A DNA stretch of 5,965 bases from Kiritimatiellia bacterium (GCA_007126995.1 SLAD01000323.1:1-5965); one strand, 5' to 3'; counted from the first letter of the stretch, positions 1 to 5,965 are shown. The notes: generated from the letters alone by a model not told the origin. Numbers and translations are program-made.

Positions 1-298
1 GAATCCCCGATATCGCGCCCCGTGGCCCTTCGCGCGTCATCAATTCGAATCCGCCGTCCGCGTAACCGACCACCGGTTGTGCGCCGGTGAGGTCGTGAGC
101 TATTTGATGCACCGCGTGGGCCAGCGCCGCGCCGCCGGCACGGCGGCCTTGATGGCCATCGACGGAACGCGAGAGCGTCATATAGAGGGAAAAGATGAAG
201 CCCGCCAGCACCGCGGCGATCGCTATCGCCAATAGTACTTCCAACAGCGTAAAGCCGGAAGCCGGGCCGCTCCGGTTAAACACGCGCGGTGTTTGCAT
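1..298 (-). CDS. gspJ: GspJ-like type II secretion pseudopilin, 3' end cut by window edge
   Basis: The reading frame starts at ATG 298 and runs off the window after about 99 codons. Seen: a short basic leader with a prepilin peptidase site, Gly15|Phe16 followed by TLLEV, with the conserved Glu at mature position +5 (Glu20). A hydrophobic helix of about 20 residues follows (LLAIAIAAVLAGF), then a stretch with the pattern ALAHAVHQIAHDLTGAQP. Known: the N-methylation motif marks type IV pilin-like proteins, and a downstream 'x-DL-x-GAxP' segment is typical of the minor pseudopilin GspJ/PulJ, which sits at the tip of the type II secretion pseudopilus in the inner membrane and periplasm. The start lies one base after the stop of the FHA gene (TGA-C-ATG), so translation is probably coupled; only a weak GGGTG precedes it. 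A different minor pilin (GspI, GspH or PilW-like) cannot be excluded because the C-terminal domain is missing. Confidence 0.68.
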   Translation of the reverse strand, partial: MQTPRVFNRSGPASGFTLLEVLLAIAIAAVLAGFIFSLYMTLSRSVDGHQGRRAGGAALAHAVHQIAHDLTGAQPVVGYADGGFELMTREGPRGAISGI

Positions 299-299
299 G

Positions 300-794
300 T
301 CACCCGGTAAGCTGGGTGAAGAGCAGAATCAAGGCGCCGAGGGCCACGAGGGCGAGCAGGACCATTACGACAAACCAAAGACCTTTGCTCTCGGCTTTGC
401 GCGCGCCGAACGGCGAGATGTTGCCAAAGGATTCCGGGGCAGCGGCCGGGCCGGGCGCTATTTCCACATTGGTCGTCTTCTCCGGTTCATCTTTCATCAT
501 CTCACCGGGTGACGCATCAAACATAAATTCGACAGAACCGACCTGCAAAATATCTTTCGGGCGCAGCTTGGACTCGGTGATCTCGCGGGTGTTCACGCGG
601 GTGCCATTGGTGGAACCCAAATCACGAACCTGGTAGCGTTCGCCGTCATAAAAAACTTCGCAGTGGTGGCCGGATACCGACGAGTTATCCACCGGAACCT
701 TGTTGTCGCTCTTGCGACCAATCGTGATCTTTTCCTCGGTGATCTCGAGGTTGGTGCCTTTCACTTCTTTCGACATTCCAATCAAAACGGCCAT
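300..794 (-). CDS. FHA-domain protein with C-terminal membrane anchor
   Basis: The product is 164 residues. Residues about 1-95 form a forkhead-associated domain, with the conserved GR at 26-27, SxxH at 41-44 and NG at 63-64, all in the expected order. FHA domains bind phosphothreonine peptides, so the protein is probably a phospho-dependent adaptor. A linker rich in Pro, Ala and Glu (about 98-130) follows, then one hydrophobic helix at 139-159 at the very C-terminus. This predicts a tail-anchored inner-membrane protein with its FHA domain in the cytoplasm. The ATG at 794 is chosen because AAGGA lies 8 nt upstream and the FHA fold begins at once; an in-frame GTG at 830 would add 12 unrelated residues and overlap the probable promoter. 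The next gene, a GspJ-like pseudopilin, starts one base after the stop, suggesting a role with a secretion or pilus apparatus. That functional link is inference. Confidence 0.88.
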   Translation of the reverse strand: MAVLIGMSKEVKGTNLEITEEKITIGRKSDNKVPVDNSSVSGHHCEVFYDGERYQVRDLGSTNGTRVNTREITESKLRPKDILQVGSVEFMFDASPGEMMKDEPEKTTNVEIAPGPAAAPESFGNISPFGARKAESKGLWFVVMVLLALVALGALILLFTQLTG

Positions 795-820
795 AGCGAT
801 GTTCCTTTCAAACCTGCCAC

Positions 821-850
821 ATACTCTCACTTTAAACCGCGTAATGTCAA
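821..850 (-). promoter_or_regulatory. Candidate sigma70-like promoter for the FHA-gspJ unit
   Basis: In the 85-nt gap between the transporter ATPase stop and the FHA start, the minus strand has a perfect TTGACA (850-845). After 18 nt comes GAGTAT (826-821), directly preceded by TGA, which reads as an extended -10 (TGn). The -10 itself matches TATAAT at only three of six positions, including the important second A and final T. A start of transcription near 813 would leave a leader of about 19 nt containing the AAGGA ribosome site. This is pattern matching only; promoter consensus in this organism is unknown. Confidence 0.45.
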
Positions 851-879
851 TCGGGCGAACAAAAAATGCCGTACACCGG

Positions 880-1713
880 TCAATTTAGCCCTCTGCGGCG
901 TGTCGACTTATTCCCAGCACGTCGGATCGGGAAAACGCGCGGGCGACCGTCCTGCGGCTGCACCACAACGTCAACCGGATAACCATACACGCGACTGATC
1001 TGATCGGAAACCAATACTTTCGCGGGAGCGCCGGATGCGACGAGCCGTCCGTTATCAATCAAGATCAGCCGCGAGCAAAATGAGGCCGCGAGATTCAGAT
1101 CATGCATCGTCAGCACCAAGGTCATCCCGGTGCGCGTGTGCAGTTCATCGATCAACTCCATTGTGTGCCAAGCCTGCTTGATATCGAGGTGGGCCGTTGG
1201 CTCGTCCAGGAGCAGGATTTCCGGCTCTTGGGCAAGCGCCAGCGCAATCATGGCACGATGCTTTTCACCTTCGCTTAAGGCATGGATGGAACGCTGCGCG
1301 AGAGCGGCCAAACTCATCTGATCCAGCGCGGCATGGACTGCCTGATGATCTTGAGCGCGCAACGGTTGCCACTCCTTCACATGCGGCGTGCGGCCAAGCC
1401 CCACATATTCGTACACCGTCAAATCAGCCAGTAGATCCAGCACCGGCGGGACATAGGCAATCTTCCGCGCCCGCTCGCGAACCGGCCAGTGGTGCACCGG
1501 TCGGCCCGACAAGTTGAGCGCGCCGGCGCTGGGCGTCATATCGCCTGCCAAGAGACGCAACAGTGTGGTCTTGCCGGCCCCGTTGGGACCGATCAAGGCG
1601 AGATGCTCGCCTCGCTCGATGCGGAACTCGAAGGCATGCAGCACCGGCGTTTCCCGATAGCCGGCATGCAGCGCGACGCCCTCATAAAGTGGTGTGGTCC
1701 GGTTTTCGGTCAT
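880..1713 (-). CDS. ABC importer ATPase, iron-siderophore/haem/cobalamin (FecE/BtuD) family
   Basis: This 277-residue cytoplasmic subunit would power uptake through the adjacent permease. Visible motifs in order: A-loop Tyr19, Walker A GPNGAGKTT at 42-50, signature LSEGE at 146-150, Walker B ILLLDE at 166-171, D-loop around 174-177 and the switch His204 in LTMHD. The VYEYVGLGRTPH segment (100-111) is typical of the siderophore/B12 importer branch. Two departures stand out: the Q-loop position reads YVPPVLD with no glutamine, and the signature is LSEGE instead of LSGGQ. Similar deviations are remembered from some iron/haem importer ATPases, so the protein is probably active. The ATG at 1713 overlaps the permease stop (ATGA) and has GGGAG 8 nt upstream; a TTG two codons earlier sits too close to that site. 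The C-terminus is basic. Substrate cannot be told from the ATPase. Confidence 0.9.
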   Translation of the reverse strand: MTENRTTPLYEGVALHAGYRETPVLHAFEFRIERGEHLALIGPNGAGKTTLLRLLAGDMTPSAGALNLSGRPVHHWPVRERARKIAYVPPVLDLLADLTVYEYVGLGRTPHVKEWQPLRAQDHQAVHAALDQMSLAALAQRSIHALSEGEKHRAMIALALAQEPEILLLDEPTAHLDIKQAWHTMELIDELHTRTGMTLVLTMHDLNLAASFCSRLILIDNGRLVASGAPAKVLVSDQISRVYGYPVDVVVQPQDGRPRVFPIRRAGNKSTRRRGLN

Positions 1714-2696
1714 CGCCAAATCTCCCGCTGCCGCTTACGTAAGAGGATAAGGAAGAACGGTCCGCCTACCAAGGCCGTCAACACGCCGACAGGAATCTCT
1801 ACGGGGAACATCAGCAGGCGTCCTAGTCCATCCGCCCAAACCAAAAACGCCGCACCGATACAGGCCGCCACCGGGAGCAGGCGACGGTGATTCGCGCCGA
1901 CCAACGCCCGCGCGGTGTGCGGTGCGATCAATCCCACGAAGGCGATGATGCCGCACACGCTCACGCTCGCAGCGGCCAATAGCGTCGCCAAGCCCAGCAC
2001 GAGCACTTTCGTGCGCTCCGGCGAAATTCCCACATGCGCTGCGCCGTCGTCACCCAATAGCATGGCGTTGAGGCTGCGGCTCTGTCCCCACAACCAAATC
2101 GCGGCCAGGCTATTCATTGCCGTAACCCATAACACCAACGAGGTGCTGTAAACCTGCAAGTCGCCCAGCAACCACCACAGGATGGCCTGCAAGCCTTCGG
2201 CCGAGGATTGGCTGACCAGGAACATCAAGAGGCTGCCCGTCATCGCGCCCCAGACCACGCCGGCCAGAATCAGGGTGTGCGGGGTGGTCCCGCGCGCGGT
2301 ACGGGCCAATCGATACACAATAACCAGACTGATGGTTGCGCCGACAAACCCCGCAACCGGGAGCAGGAATAGACCGATCGACAGGCCGCCCAGCACGATA
2401 CAGAGGGCGGTGCCCAAGCCTGCGCCGGAGGACAGGCCGAGCACATACGGTTCAGCCAAGGGATTGCGCAGGATGGTCTGCAGCACCACACCGGCCAACG
2501 CCAGCGACGCGCCCGCCACCGCACCCAGTCCGACTCGCCAGAGACGGATTTCAAGGATACCCGCCCGGTCAGGATCCCAGAGGCTCCAAGGCCGTTGCCA
2601 GCCGTCGCCAAGAAACAGGCCACACCCGACGAGGATCAGGCAGGTGATGGCTATACCGACAGCTTTCAGGATATCGCGGGAACCTTTCGCTGCCAT
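1710..2696 (-). CDS. FecCD/BtuC-family ABC importer permease
   Basis: The product is 328 residues, the usual length for this family, and hydrophobic throughout, consistent with about ten membrane helices. Diagnostic motifs are present: LALAGVVLQ then RNPLAEPYVLG (77-87), the coupling-helix region FVGLIAPHTAR (GLIAPH at 255-260), and EIPVG (300-304) followed by a GGPFF segment close to the C-terminus. Known: such permeases form homo- or heterodimers importing ferric siderophores, haem or cobalamin. With a single permease gene here, a homodimer paired with the downstream ATPase is most likely. The start at ATG 2696 is set by the beginning of family homology; GGAG lies 12 nt upstream, a rather long spacing. 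The open frame extends upstream to 2858, but that part only shadows the hydrolase gene. It lies 55 nt after the hydrolase stop and overlaps the ATPase start by 4 nt. No periplasmic binding protein is encoded in the window. Confidence 0.92.
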   Translation of the reverse strand: MAAKGSRDILKAVGIAITCLILVGCGLFLGDGWQRPWSLWDPDRAGILEIRLWRVGLGAVAGASLALAGVVLQTILRNPLAEPYVLGLSSGAGLGTALCIVLGGLSIGLFLLPVAGFVGATISLVIVYRLARTARGTTPHTLILAGVVWGAMTGSLLMFLVSQSSAEGLQAILWWLLGDLQVYSTSLVLWVTAMNSLAAIWLWGQSRSLNAMLLGDDGAAHVGISPERTKVLVLGLATLLAAASVSVCGIIAFVGLIAPHTARALVGANHRRLLPVAACIGAAFLVWADGLGRLLMFPVEIPVGVLTALVGGPFFLILLRKRQREIWR

Positions 2697-2751
2697 TGTT
2701 GTCTTGCGCTCCAAAAGTTTCTGGTGTGCCTGATCCGCAGGACGCACGCGA

Positions 2752-3699
2752 TCAATCCGTCTCGTCGTGCTCGTCCTCCTGCGACGGGTCCATGCCGATA
2801 TCCGCCAGCGATATCGTGATTTTGACCGGCCAGTGATCGCTGGTTTCGTCCGATACATGAATCATGCGAGCTAGCGGCGTACCCACGCCGCGGGTGAAAA
2901 AGTGATCCAGCGTGGTGGGATTATATAAATCGCTGCCTCGCCAGGTCAGGCGCTCGTCGCGCGGGACGCCTTGCCAGCAGTCGTGAAAACCGGCATCGAT
3001 CATCATGTCGACCACCCGGTCATCGAAATCACCGTCGCGATTCGTGTTGAAATCGCCACCGACAATTACGCCGGCCACGCGGCCCCAGAACGTGGCCTGC
3101 ATTTCATCGATGTGATCGAGCAGCTGCCGGATGCTTTCCTCGCGAATGTGGTAATTGCGCTGCGTTTGTTCCGGCGAATCCGCCAAATTGCTTTTGAGAT
3201 GGACCGAGTAGACCAGCAGTACTTCAAAGCGATCGGTCGGCAACTGGATCGCGGCCACGCTGAATCCGCGCGGCGGATCGACTTCATCGCCACTTTGCCA
3301 AGGCTCGGACCAAGCGGCATAGACCGGCACTTTCGCCGCAATCCCGATTTGTTGAGGCCAATATTCGCTATCTGATCGTCCTCGGAAAGCCGAAACGACG
3401 GCGGGCTGCAAACCGGGCACAACGCTGCACAGATCCGCGAACGCTTGCCAGCCGCGCATTTCCTGGGCGACGAAGATGTCCGGGTCCATCCGTTTCAGCT
3501 CTTCTTGCACCACCGCCATATGCTGTGTCAGTCGTTCACCGCGGGCGTAGCGAAACCGTCCGGGAAACCACTCGATATTCCACGTGACCAGGGTCCACGT
3601 ATCCGGATCGGTTGACTCAATGTCTACCTCCACCGCAGGCGACCACGCGGCCAACCCCAGCAAGAGTATGAGTACACCAAAGATTTGCTTTAACTTCAT
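2752..3699 (-). CDS. Secreted endonuclease/exonuclease/phosphatase (EEP) family protein
   Basis: The product is 315 residues. It begins with a signal peptide: MKLKQ, then a hydrophobic core (about 6-18), with probable cleavage near Ala22. The EEP (DNase I-like) fold motifs follow in order: TWNIEWF with Asn41, AQEM with metal-binding Glu80, VHLKSN with His167, GGDFNTN with Asp216 and Asn218, TLDHFF with Asp265, and SDHWPV with Asp288-His289. All the expected catalytic residues are present, so an active Mg-dependent phosphoesterase acting outside the cytoplasm is likely. The family covers DNases, sphingomyelinases, inositol phosphatases and others; substrate is not readable here. The tail (last about 15 residues) is strongly acidic (SQEDEHDETD). 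No clear Shine-Dalgarno sequence precedes ATG 3699, but the signal peptide fixes the start. It is followed after 55 nt by an importer permease in the same direction, suggesting co-transcription. Confidence 0.88.
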   Translation of the reverse strand: MKLKQIFGVLILLLGLAAWSPAVEVDIESTDPDTWTLVTWNIEWFPGRFRYARGERLTQHMAVVQEELKRMDPDIFVAQEMRGWQAFADLCSVVPGLQPAVVSAFRGRSDSEYWPQQIGIAAKVPVYAAWSEPWQSGDEVDPPRGFSVAAIQLPTDRFEVLLVYSVHLKSNLADSPEQTQRNYHIREESIRQLLDHIDEMQATFWGRVAGVIVGGDFNTNRDGDFDDRVVDMMIDAGFHDCWQGVPRDERLTWRGSDLYNPTTLDHFFTRGVGTPLARMIHVSDETSDHWPVKITISLADIGMDPSQEDEHDETD

Positions 3700-3752
3700 C
3701 GTATCAACTTATGTTGTTTAACCTAGAAACGGCAGTTCGGCGAGTTCAGAAA

Positions 3753-3829
3753 GCAGATAAAGGCGAAAGATAAAGGAATAGCGTCTTTCACCACCTTGTC
3801 TTTTGCCATCATCTTTCGCCTTAATCTGC
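3753..3829. repeat. Intergenic 19-nt inverted repeat with internal GGYRAAAGAY repeats
   Basis: The arms at 3753-3771 and 3811-3829 are complementary at 18 of 19 positions and flank a 39-nt loop. The arm core is GGCGAAAGAT. Further copies lie on the minus strand at 3807-3798 (GGCAAAAGAC) and 3792-3783 (GGTGAAAGAC), and a 9-nt direct repeat AGATAAAGG occurs at 3755-3763 and 3768-3776. In the minus-strand transcript the structure falls 20 nt after the gdh stop and about 50 nt before the hydrolase start. It is followed by only TTTC, so it is not a textbook intrinsic terminator, and the long loop makes that weaker still. It could be a stem-loop that ends or stabilises the dnaN-gdh transcript, a leader element of the hydrolase operon, or a dispersed REP-like repeat. 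The repeats are seen; the role is unknown. Confidence 0.6.
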
Positions 3830-3849
3830 ACCCGCAAGATGTCAGACCG

Positions 3850-5121
3850 CTATGGAAAGACACCGCGCCAGCGTACCGCATTGGCTACTCGATTCACCGC
3901 CAGCATATAGGCCGCCAGGCGCATCGAGCACTGCTCGCGCTCCGCGATCTCCATCACGTCATGAAAGCCGCGCGTCATGATCCGGGTCAGTTCCCGGTCA
4001 ATACTGTCCTCATCCCAGAAGAGCGACTGCAGATCCTGTACCCACTCAAAATAGGACACGGTGACGCCACCCGCGTTCGCCAGAATATCGGGCAACACGA
4101 AGACACCGTTGGATTGCAAAATTTCGTCGGCTTCCGGCGTGGTCGGTCCGTTGGCGCCTTCCACCACCATGCGGGCTTTGACCTGATGGGCATTCTCCGT
4201 CGTAATCTGGTTTTCCAATGCGCAGGGCGCCAGCACCTCGACCTCAAGCCCCAATAGCTGGCGATTCGCCGTCTCCACATCCTCCACAAAGTCGCCGCCC
4301 GCGAAGCCGGCGATCAGACCGCCGGGAGCGGCGCGCGTGTGCTCCAGCAAGGCCGGAATATCGATGCCTTTCTGATTGAAGAGGCCGCCGGAAATATCGG
4401 TGACGGCCACAATCGGGCAGCCCAGTTCGTCAAGATACTGCGCCAGCGAACTGCCCACTTTGCCGAACCCCTGAATCGCGATGCGCGTTTCGGCCGGTTC
4501 CATCTTGAACCGCTTCATCGCCTCGTGCAAAACCAGCATCGCGCCGCGACCGGTTGCCGTGTGTCGCCCCAGGCTACCGCCCATTTCGACCGGTTTTCCG
4601 GTGACCACGCCGGGCGCCGAATAGCCTACCCCCATGGAGTAGGTATCCATGATCCAGGACATCACTTGGGGATTCGTATTTACGTCCGGCGCCGGGATAT
4701 CTTTTTCGGGTCCGATGATGATCGAAATTTCAGAGGTCAATCGCCGCGTCAAATTCTCGACCTCTTTCAGCGACATATCACTGGGATCACAAATCACGCC
4801 GCCTTTGGCGCCGCCATAGGGAATGTTGACGACCGCACATTTCCACGTCATCCACATCGCCATGGCCTTCACTTCGTCCAGCGTCACATCGGGGTGATAG
4901 CGAATGCCGCCCTTGGCGGGGCCGCGGTCCAGGTTGTGCTGCACCCGATAGCCTTCGAAGACCTGGATCGAGCCGTCATCCATTTGGACCGGCAAGGAAA
5001 CGATCAGGGCGCGCTTGCAGCTACGGAGTTTGGCGTGAATGCCCGGATCCAGATCGATTTTGCCCGCCACCAAATCCAACTGCTGGCAAGCCATCTCCCA
5101 CGGATTAAACGGGGCACGCAT
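3850..5121 (-). CDS. gdhA: Glutamate dehydrogenase (Glu/Leu/Phe/Val dehydrogenase family)
   Basis: The 423-residue cytoplasmic enzyme should interconvert glutamate and 2-oxoglutarate plus ammonia using NAD(P). The N-terminal substrate domain carries RGPAKGGIRYHP with Lys70, Lys94 and the catalytic Lys106 in PYGGAKGG, plus catalytic Asp146 in PAPDVNT. GRHTATGRG (185-193) precedes the dinucleotide-binding domain, whose glycine loop is GFGKVG (218-223) with Asp242 after the second strand. NAGGVTVSYFEW, including Ser356, is near the C-terminus. Lys70 and Ser356 together are the usual markers for glutamate over branched-chain or aromatic substrates. Length matches the about 420-residue hexameric group of the GudB/RocG type. 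Asp242 may favour NAD, but coenzyme choice cannot be read securely. ATG 5121 has only a short AGG about 8 nt upstream, overlapping the end of dnaN; the 7-nt gap to the dnaN stop implies one transcript. Leucine dehydrogenase is less likely, being shorter (about 360 residues). Confidence 0.93.
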   Translation of the reverse strand: MRAPFNPWEMACQQLDLVAGKIDLDPGIHAKLRSCKRALIVSLPVQMDDGSIQVFEGYRVQHNLDRGPAKGGIRYHPDVTLDEVKAMAMWMTWKCAVVNIPYGGAKGGVICDPSDMSLKEVENLTRRLTSEISIIIGPEKDIPAPDVNTNPQVMSWIMDTYSMGVGYSAPGVVTGKPVEMGGSLGRHTATGRGAMLVLHEAMKRFKMEPAETRIAIQGFGKVGSSLAQYLDELGCPIVAVTDISGGLFNQKGIDIPALLEHTRAAPGGLIAGFAGGDFVEDVETANRQLLGLEVEVLAPCALENQITTENAHQVKARMVVEGANGPTTPEADEILQSNGVFVLPDILANAGGVTVSYFEWVQDLQSLFWDEDSIDRELTRIMTRGFHDVMEIAEREQCSMRLAAYMLAVNRVANAVRWRGVFP

Positions 5122-5128
5122 CGAGAAC

Positions 5129-5965
5129 CTAGGACACGCGCATGGGCATCAAAACGTACAGGAAGGGAACATCCGCCTTGATCACGCCGGGACTGAGTTC
5201 GTCGGTGATCTCCATGAAGATCTCGTCGCTTTCCAGATTACGCAGCGGATCGACCAGGAATTCGGGGTTGAAGGCCACCGAAATCTCCTTCTCAGCGTAT
5301 TTGATCGGCAACGTTTCACGCGCCTCACCGACCTCGGGTGTTTCAGTGATGACCTCGAGCTTGTTTTTGCCGAACTTGAGCTTCACGGAACGGGATTGAT
5401 CGGTTGTCATCAGGGCGGCCCGTCGCACCGCCGCCAACAGCGCCTCGCGCTCAACCGGTACCCGCTGATCGCTGGAGGCCGGCACCACCTGGCGATAATT
5501 CGGATACGTGCCTTCAATCAAACGCGAGACCACCAACATTTCGCCGAAATCGAAGGCCACCTGCTTCTGCGTGGCCACGACTTTGACAGTGCCGGAATCG
5601 CCTAACGTGCGCACCAATTCGTTGACCGTCTTGCTGGGCACGATCAAATCGATTTCGGAATCGGCGGGGAACTCGACTTCCTGCTCCACCAACGCCAAGC
5701 GGCGGCCGTCCGTGGCCACGGTGGTCAGTTTGTCGTTACGAAAACTCATCAAGACACCGTTCAACACTTGGCGCGTCTCATCGGTCGAGGCGGCATAGCA
5801 GGTCTTTTGCAGCATGTCCCGGAATAGATCCTGATCCAGCGAATAACTATTCCCTTCATCAAATTTGGGCAGCGGCGGAAAATCATCCTCCGAAATGCCC
5901 ACCATCTTGAAGTACGACGACGCCGTATTGATCTTCGCGAGGTCATTATCGTCCGACTCAATCTC
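5129..5965 (-). CDS. dnaN: DNA polymerase III sliding clamp (beta subunit), 5' end outside window
   Basis: The frame is open from the window edge to a TAG at 5129-5131 and gives 278 residues, against about 366 in full-length clamps, so roughly the first 90 (most of domain 1) are missing. The ring-shaped clamp encircles DNA and tethers polymerase and repair proteins. Recognisable features: the end of domain 1 and linker with a FPPLP segment, then domain 2 with ETRQVLNGVLMSF and ATDGRRLAL, a match to the conserved clamp segment. Domain 3 follows with IEGTYPNYRQVVP at the 2/3 junction, and the C-terminus YVLMPMRVS corresponds to the conserved YVVMPMRL that lines the partner-binding pocket. Codons upstream of the internal ATG at 5905 continue clamp-like sequence, so that ATG is not the start. 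The gene is followed after 7 nt by glutamate dehydrogenase and not by recF. Confidence 0.95.
   Translation of the reverse strand, partial: EIESDDNDLAKINTASSYFKMVGISEDDFPPLPKFDEGNSYSLDQDLFRDMLQKTCYAASTDETRQVLNGVLMSFRNDKLTTVATDGRRLALVEQEVEFPADSEIDLIVPSKTVNELVRTLGDSGTVKVVATQKQVAFDFGEMLVVSRLIEGTYPNYRQVVPASSDQRVPVEREALLAAVRRAALMTTDQSRSVKLKFGKNKLEVITETPEVGEARETLPIKYAEKEISVAFNPEFLVDPLRNLESDEIFMEITDELSPGVIKADVPFLYVLMPMRVS

Noticed and set aside
795..830. Upstream GTG start for the FHA gene at 830
   Set aside because: It overlaps the candidate promoter, has no good ribosome site and adds residues unrelated to the FHA fold; ATG 794 has AAGGA at good spacing.
861..879. Possible intrinsic terminator after the transporter ATPase (CCG-gtgta-CGG followed by six T)
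   Set aside because: The stem is only three base pairs and does not extend, so the T-run alone is not enough to call a terminator.
1714..1719. TTG start for the transporter ATPase two codons before the ATG
   Set aside because: It sits only about 1-2 nt from GGGAG, too close for initiation, while ATG 1713 has ideal spacing and a 4-nt overlap with the permease stop.
2182..2733. 183-codon plus-strand frame opposite the permease
   Set aside because: Pro/Arg/Ser-rich composition, antisense to a clear FecCD protein, no start signal or domain.
2697..2858. In-frame extension adding 54 residues to the permease N-terminus
   Set aside because: The segment is Arg-rich, lies antiphase over the 3' end of the hydrolase gene and has no transporter character. 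Family homology begins at the ATG at 2696.
3700..3750. Promoter for the hydrolase operon immediately upstream of its ATG
   Set aside because: Only scattered AT-rich stretches are present; no pair of -35/-10 elements with acceptable spacing was convincing.
4339..5181. 280-codon open frame on the plus strand
   Set aside because: It is antisense to glutamate dehydrogenase and rich in His, Arg and Gly as expected for a complementary-strand shadow; no recognisable domain.
5129..5905. Treating the ATG at 5905 as the dnaN start
   Set aside because: The twenty codons before it up to the window edge continue clamp-like sequence and the product would lack domain 1, so the gene is simply cut by the window.

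Overview
All recognisable genes in this window lie on the minus strand, so transcription runs from position 5965 towards 1. The DNA is moderately GC-rich and densely packed, with no rRNA, tRNA, CRISPR array, insertion sequence or phage gene visible. The gene content is bacterial chromosomal: a DNA polymerase sliding clamp, a glutamate dehydrogenase, an iron/cobalamin-type ABC importer, a secreted phosphoesterase-like protein, an FHA protein and a type II secretion pseudopilin. These point to a Gram-negative (diderm) bacterium. The clamp sequence and the mix of genes would suit the PVC group (Verrucomicrobiota/Kiritimatiellota-like), but that is an impression from memory of such proteins and not a demonstrated placement.

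Layout in transcription order. (1) 5965-5129: the C-terminal three quarters of DnaN, with its 5' end outside the window. (2) 5121-3850: a complete Glu/Leu/Phe/Val-type dehydrogenase, most likely glutamate dehydrogenase, starting 7 nt after the dnaN stop. (3) 3849-3700: a 150-nt intergenic segment dominated by a near-perfect 19-nt inverted repeat and several copies of a GGYRAAAGAY motif. (4) 3699-2752: a signal-peptide-bearing endonuclease/exonuclease/phosphatase (EEP) family protein. (5) 2696-1710: a FecCD/BtuC-type permease. (6) 1713-880: its ATPase, overlapping the permease by 4 nt (ATGA). (7) 879-795: a short gap with a candidate sigma70-like promoter. (8) 794-300: an FHA-domain protein with a C-terminal membrane anchor. 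(9) 298-1: the N-terminal third or half of a GspJ-like pseudopilin, starting one base after the FHA stop and running off the window.

There are three probable transcription units: dnaN-gdh; the EEP hydrolase with the metal-chelate/cobamide importer; and FHA-gspJ, which probably continues into type II secretion or pilus genes. No strikingly new system is evident. The points most worth a second look are the intergenic repeat element, the importer ATPase with a missing Q-loop glutamine, the secreted hydrolase placed ahead of an importer that lacks a binding protein, and the FHA-pseudopilin coupling.
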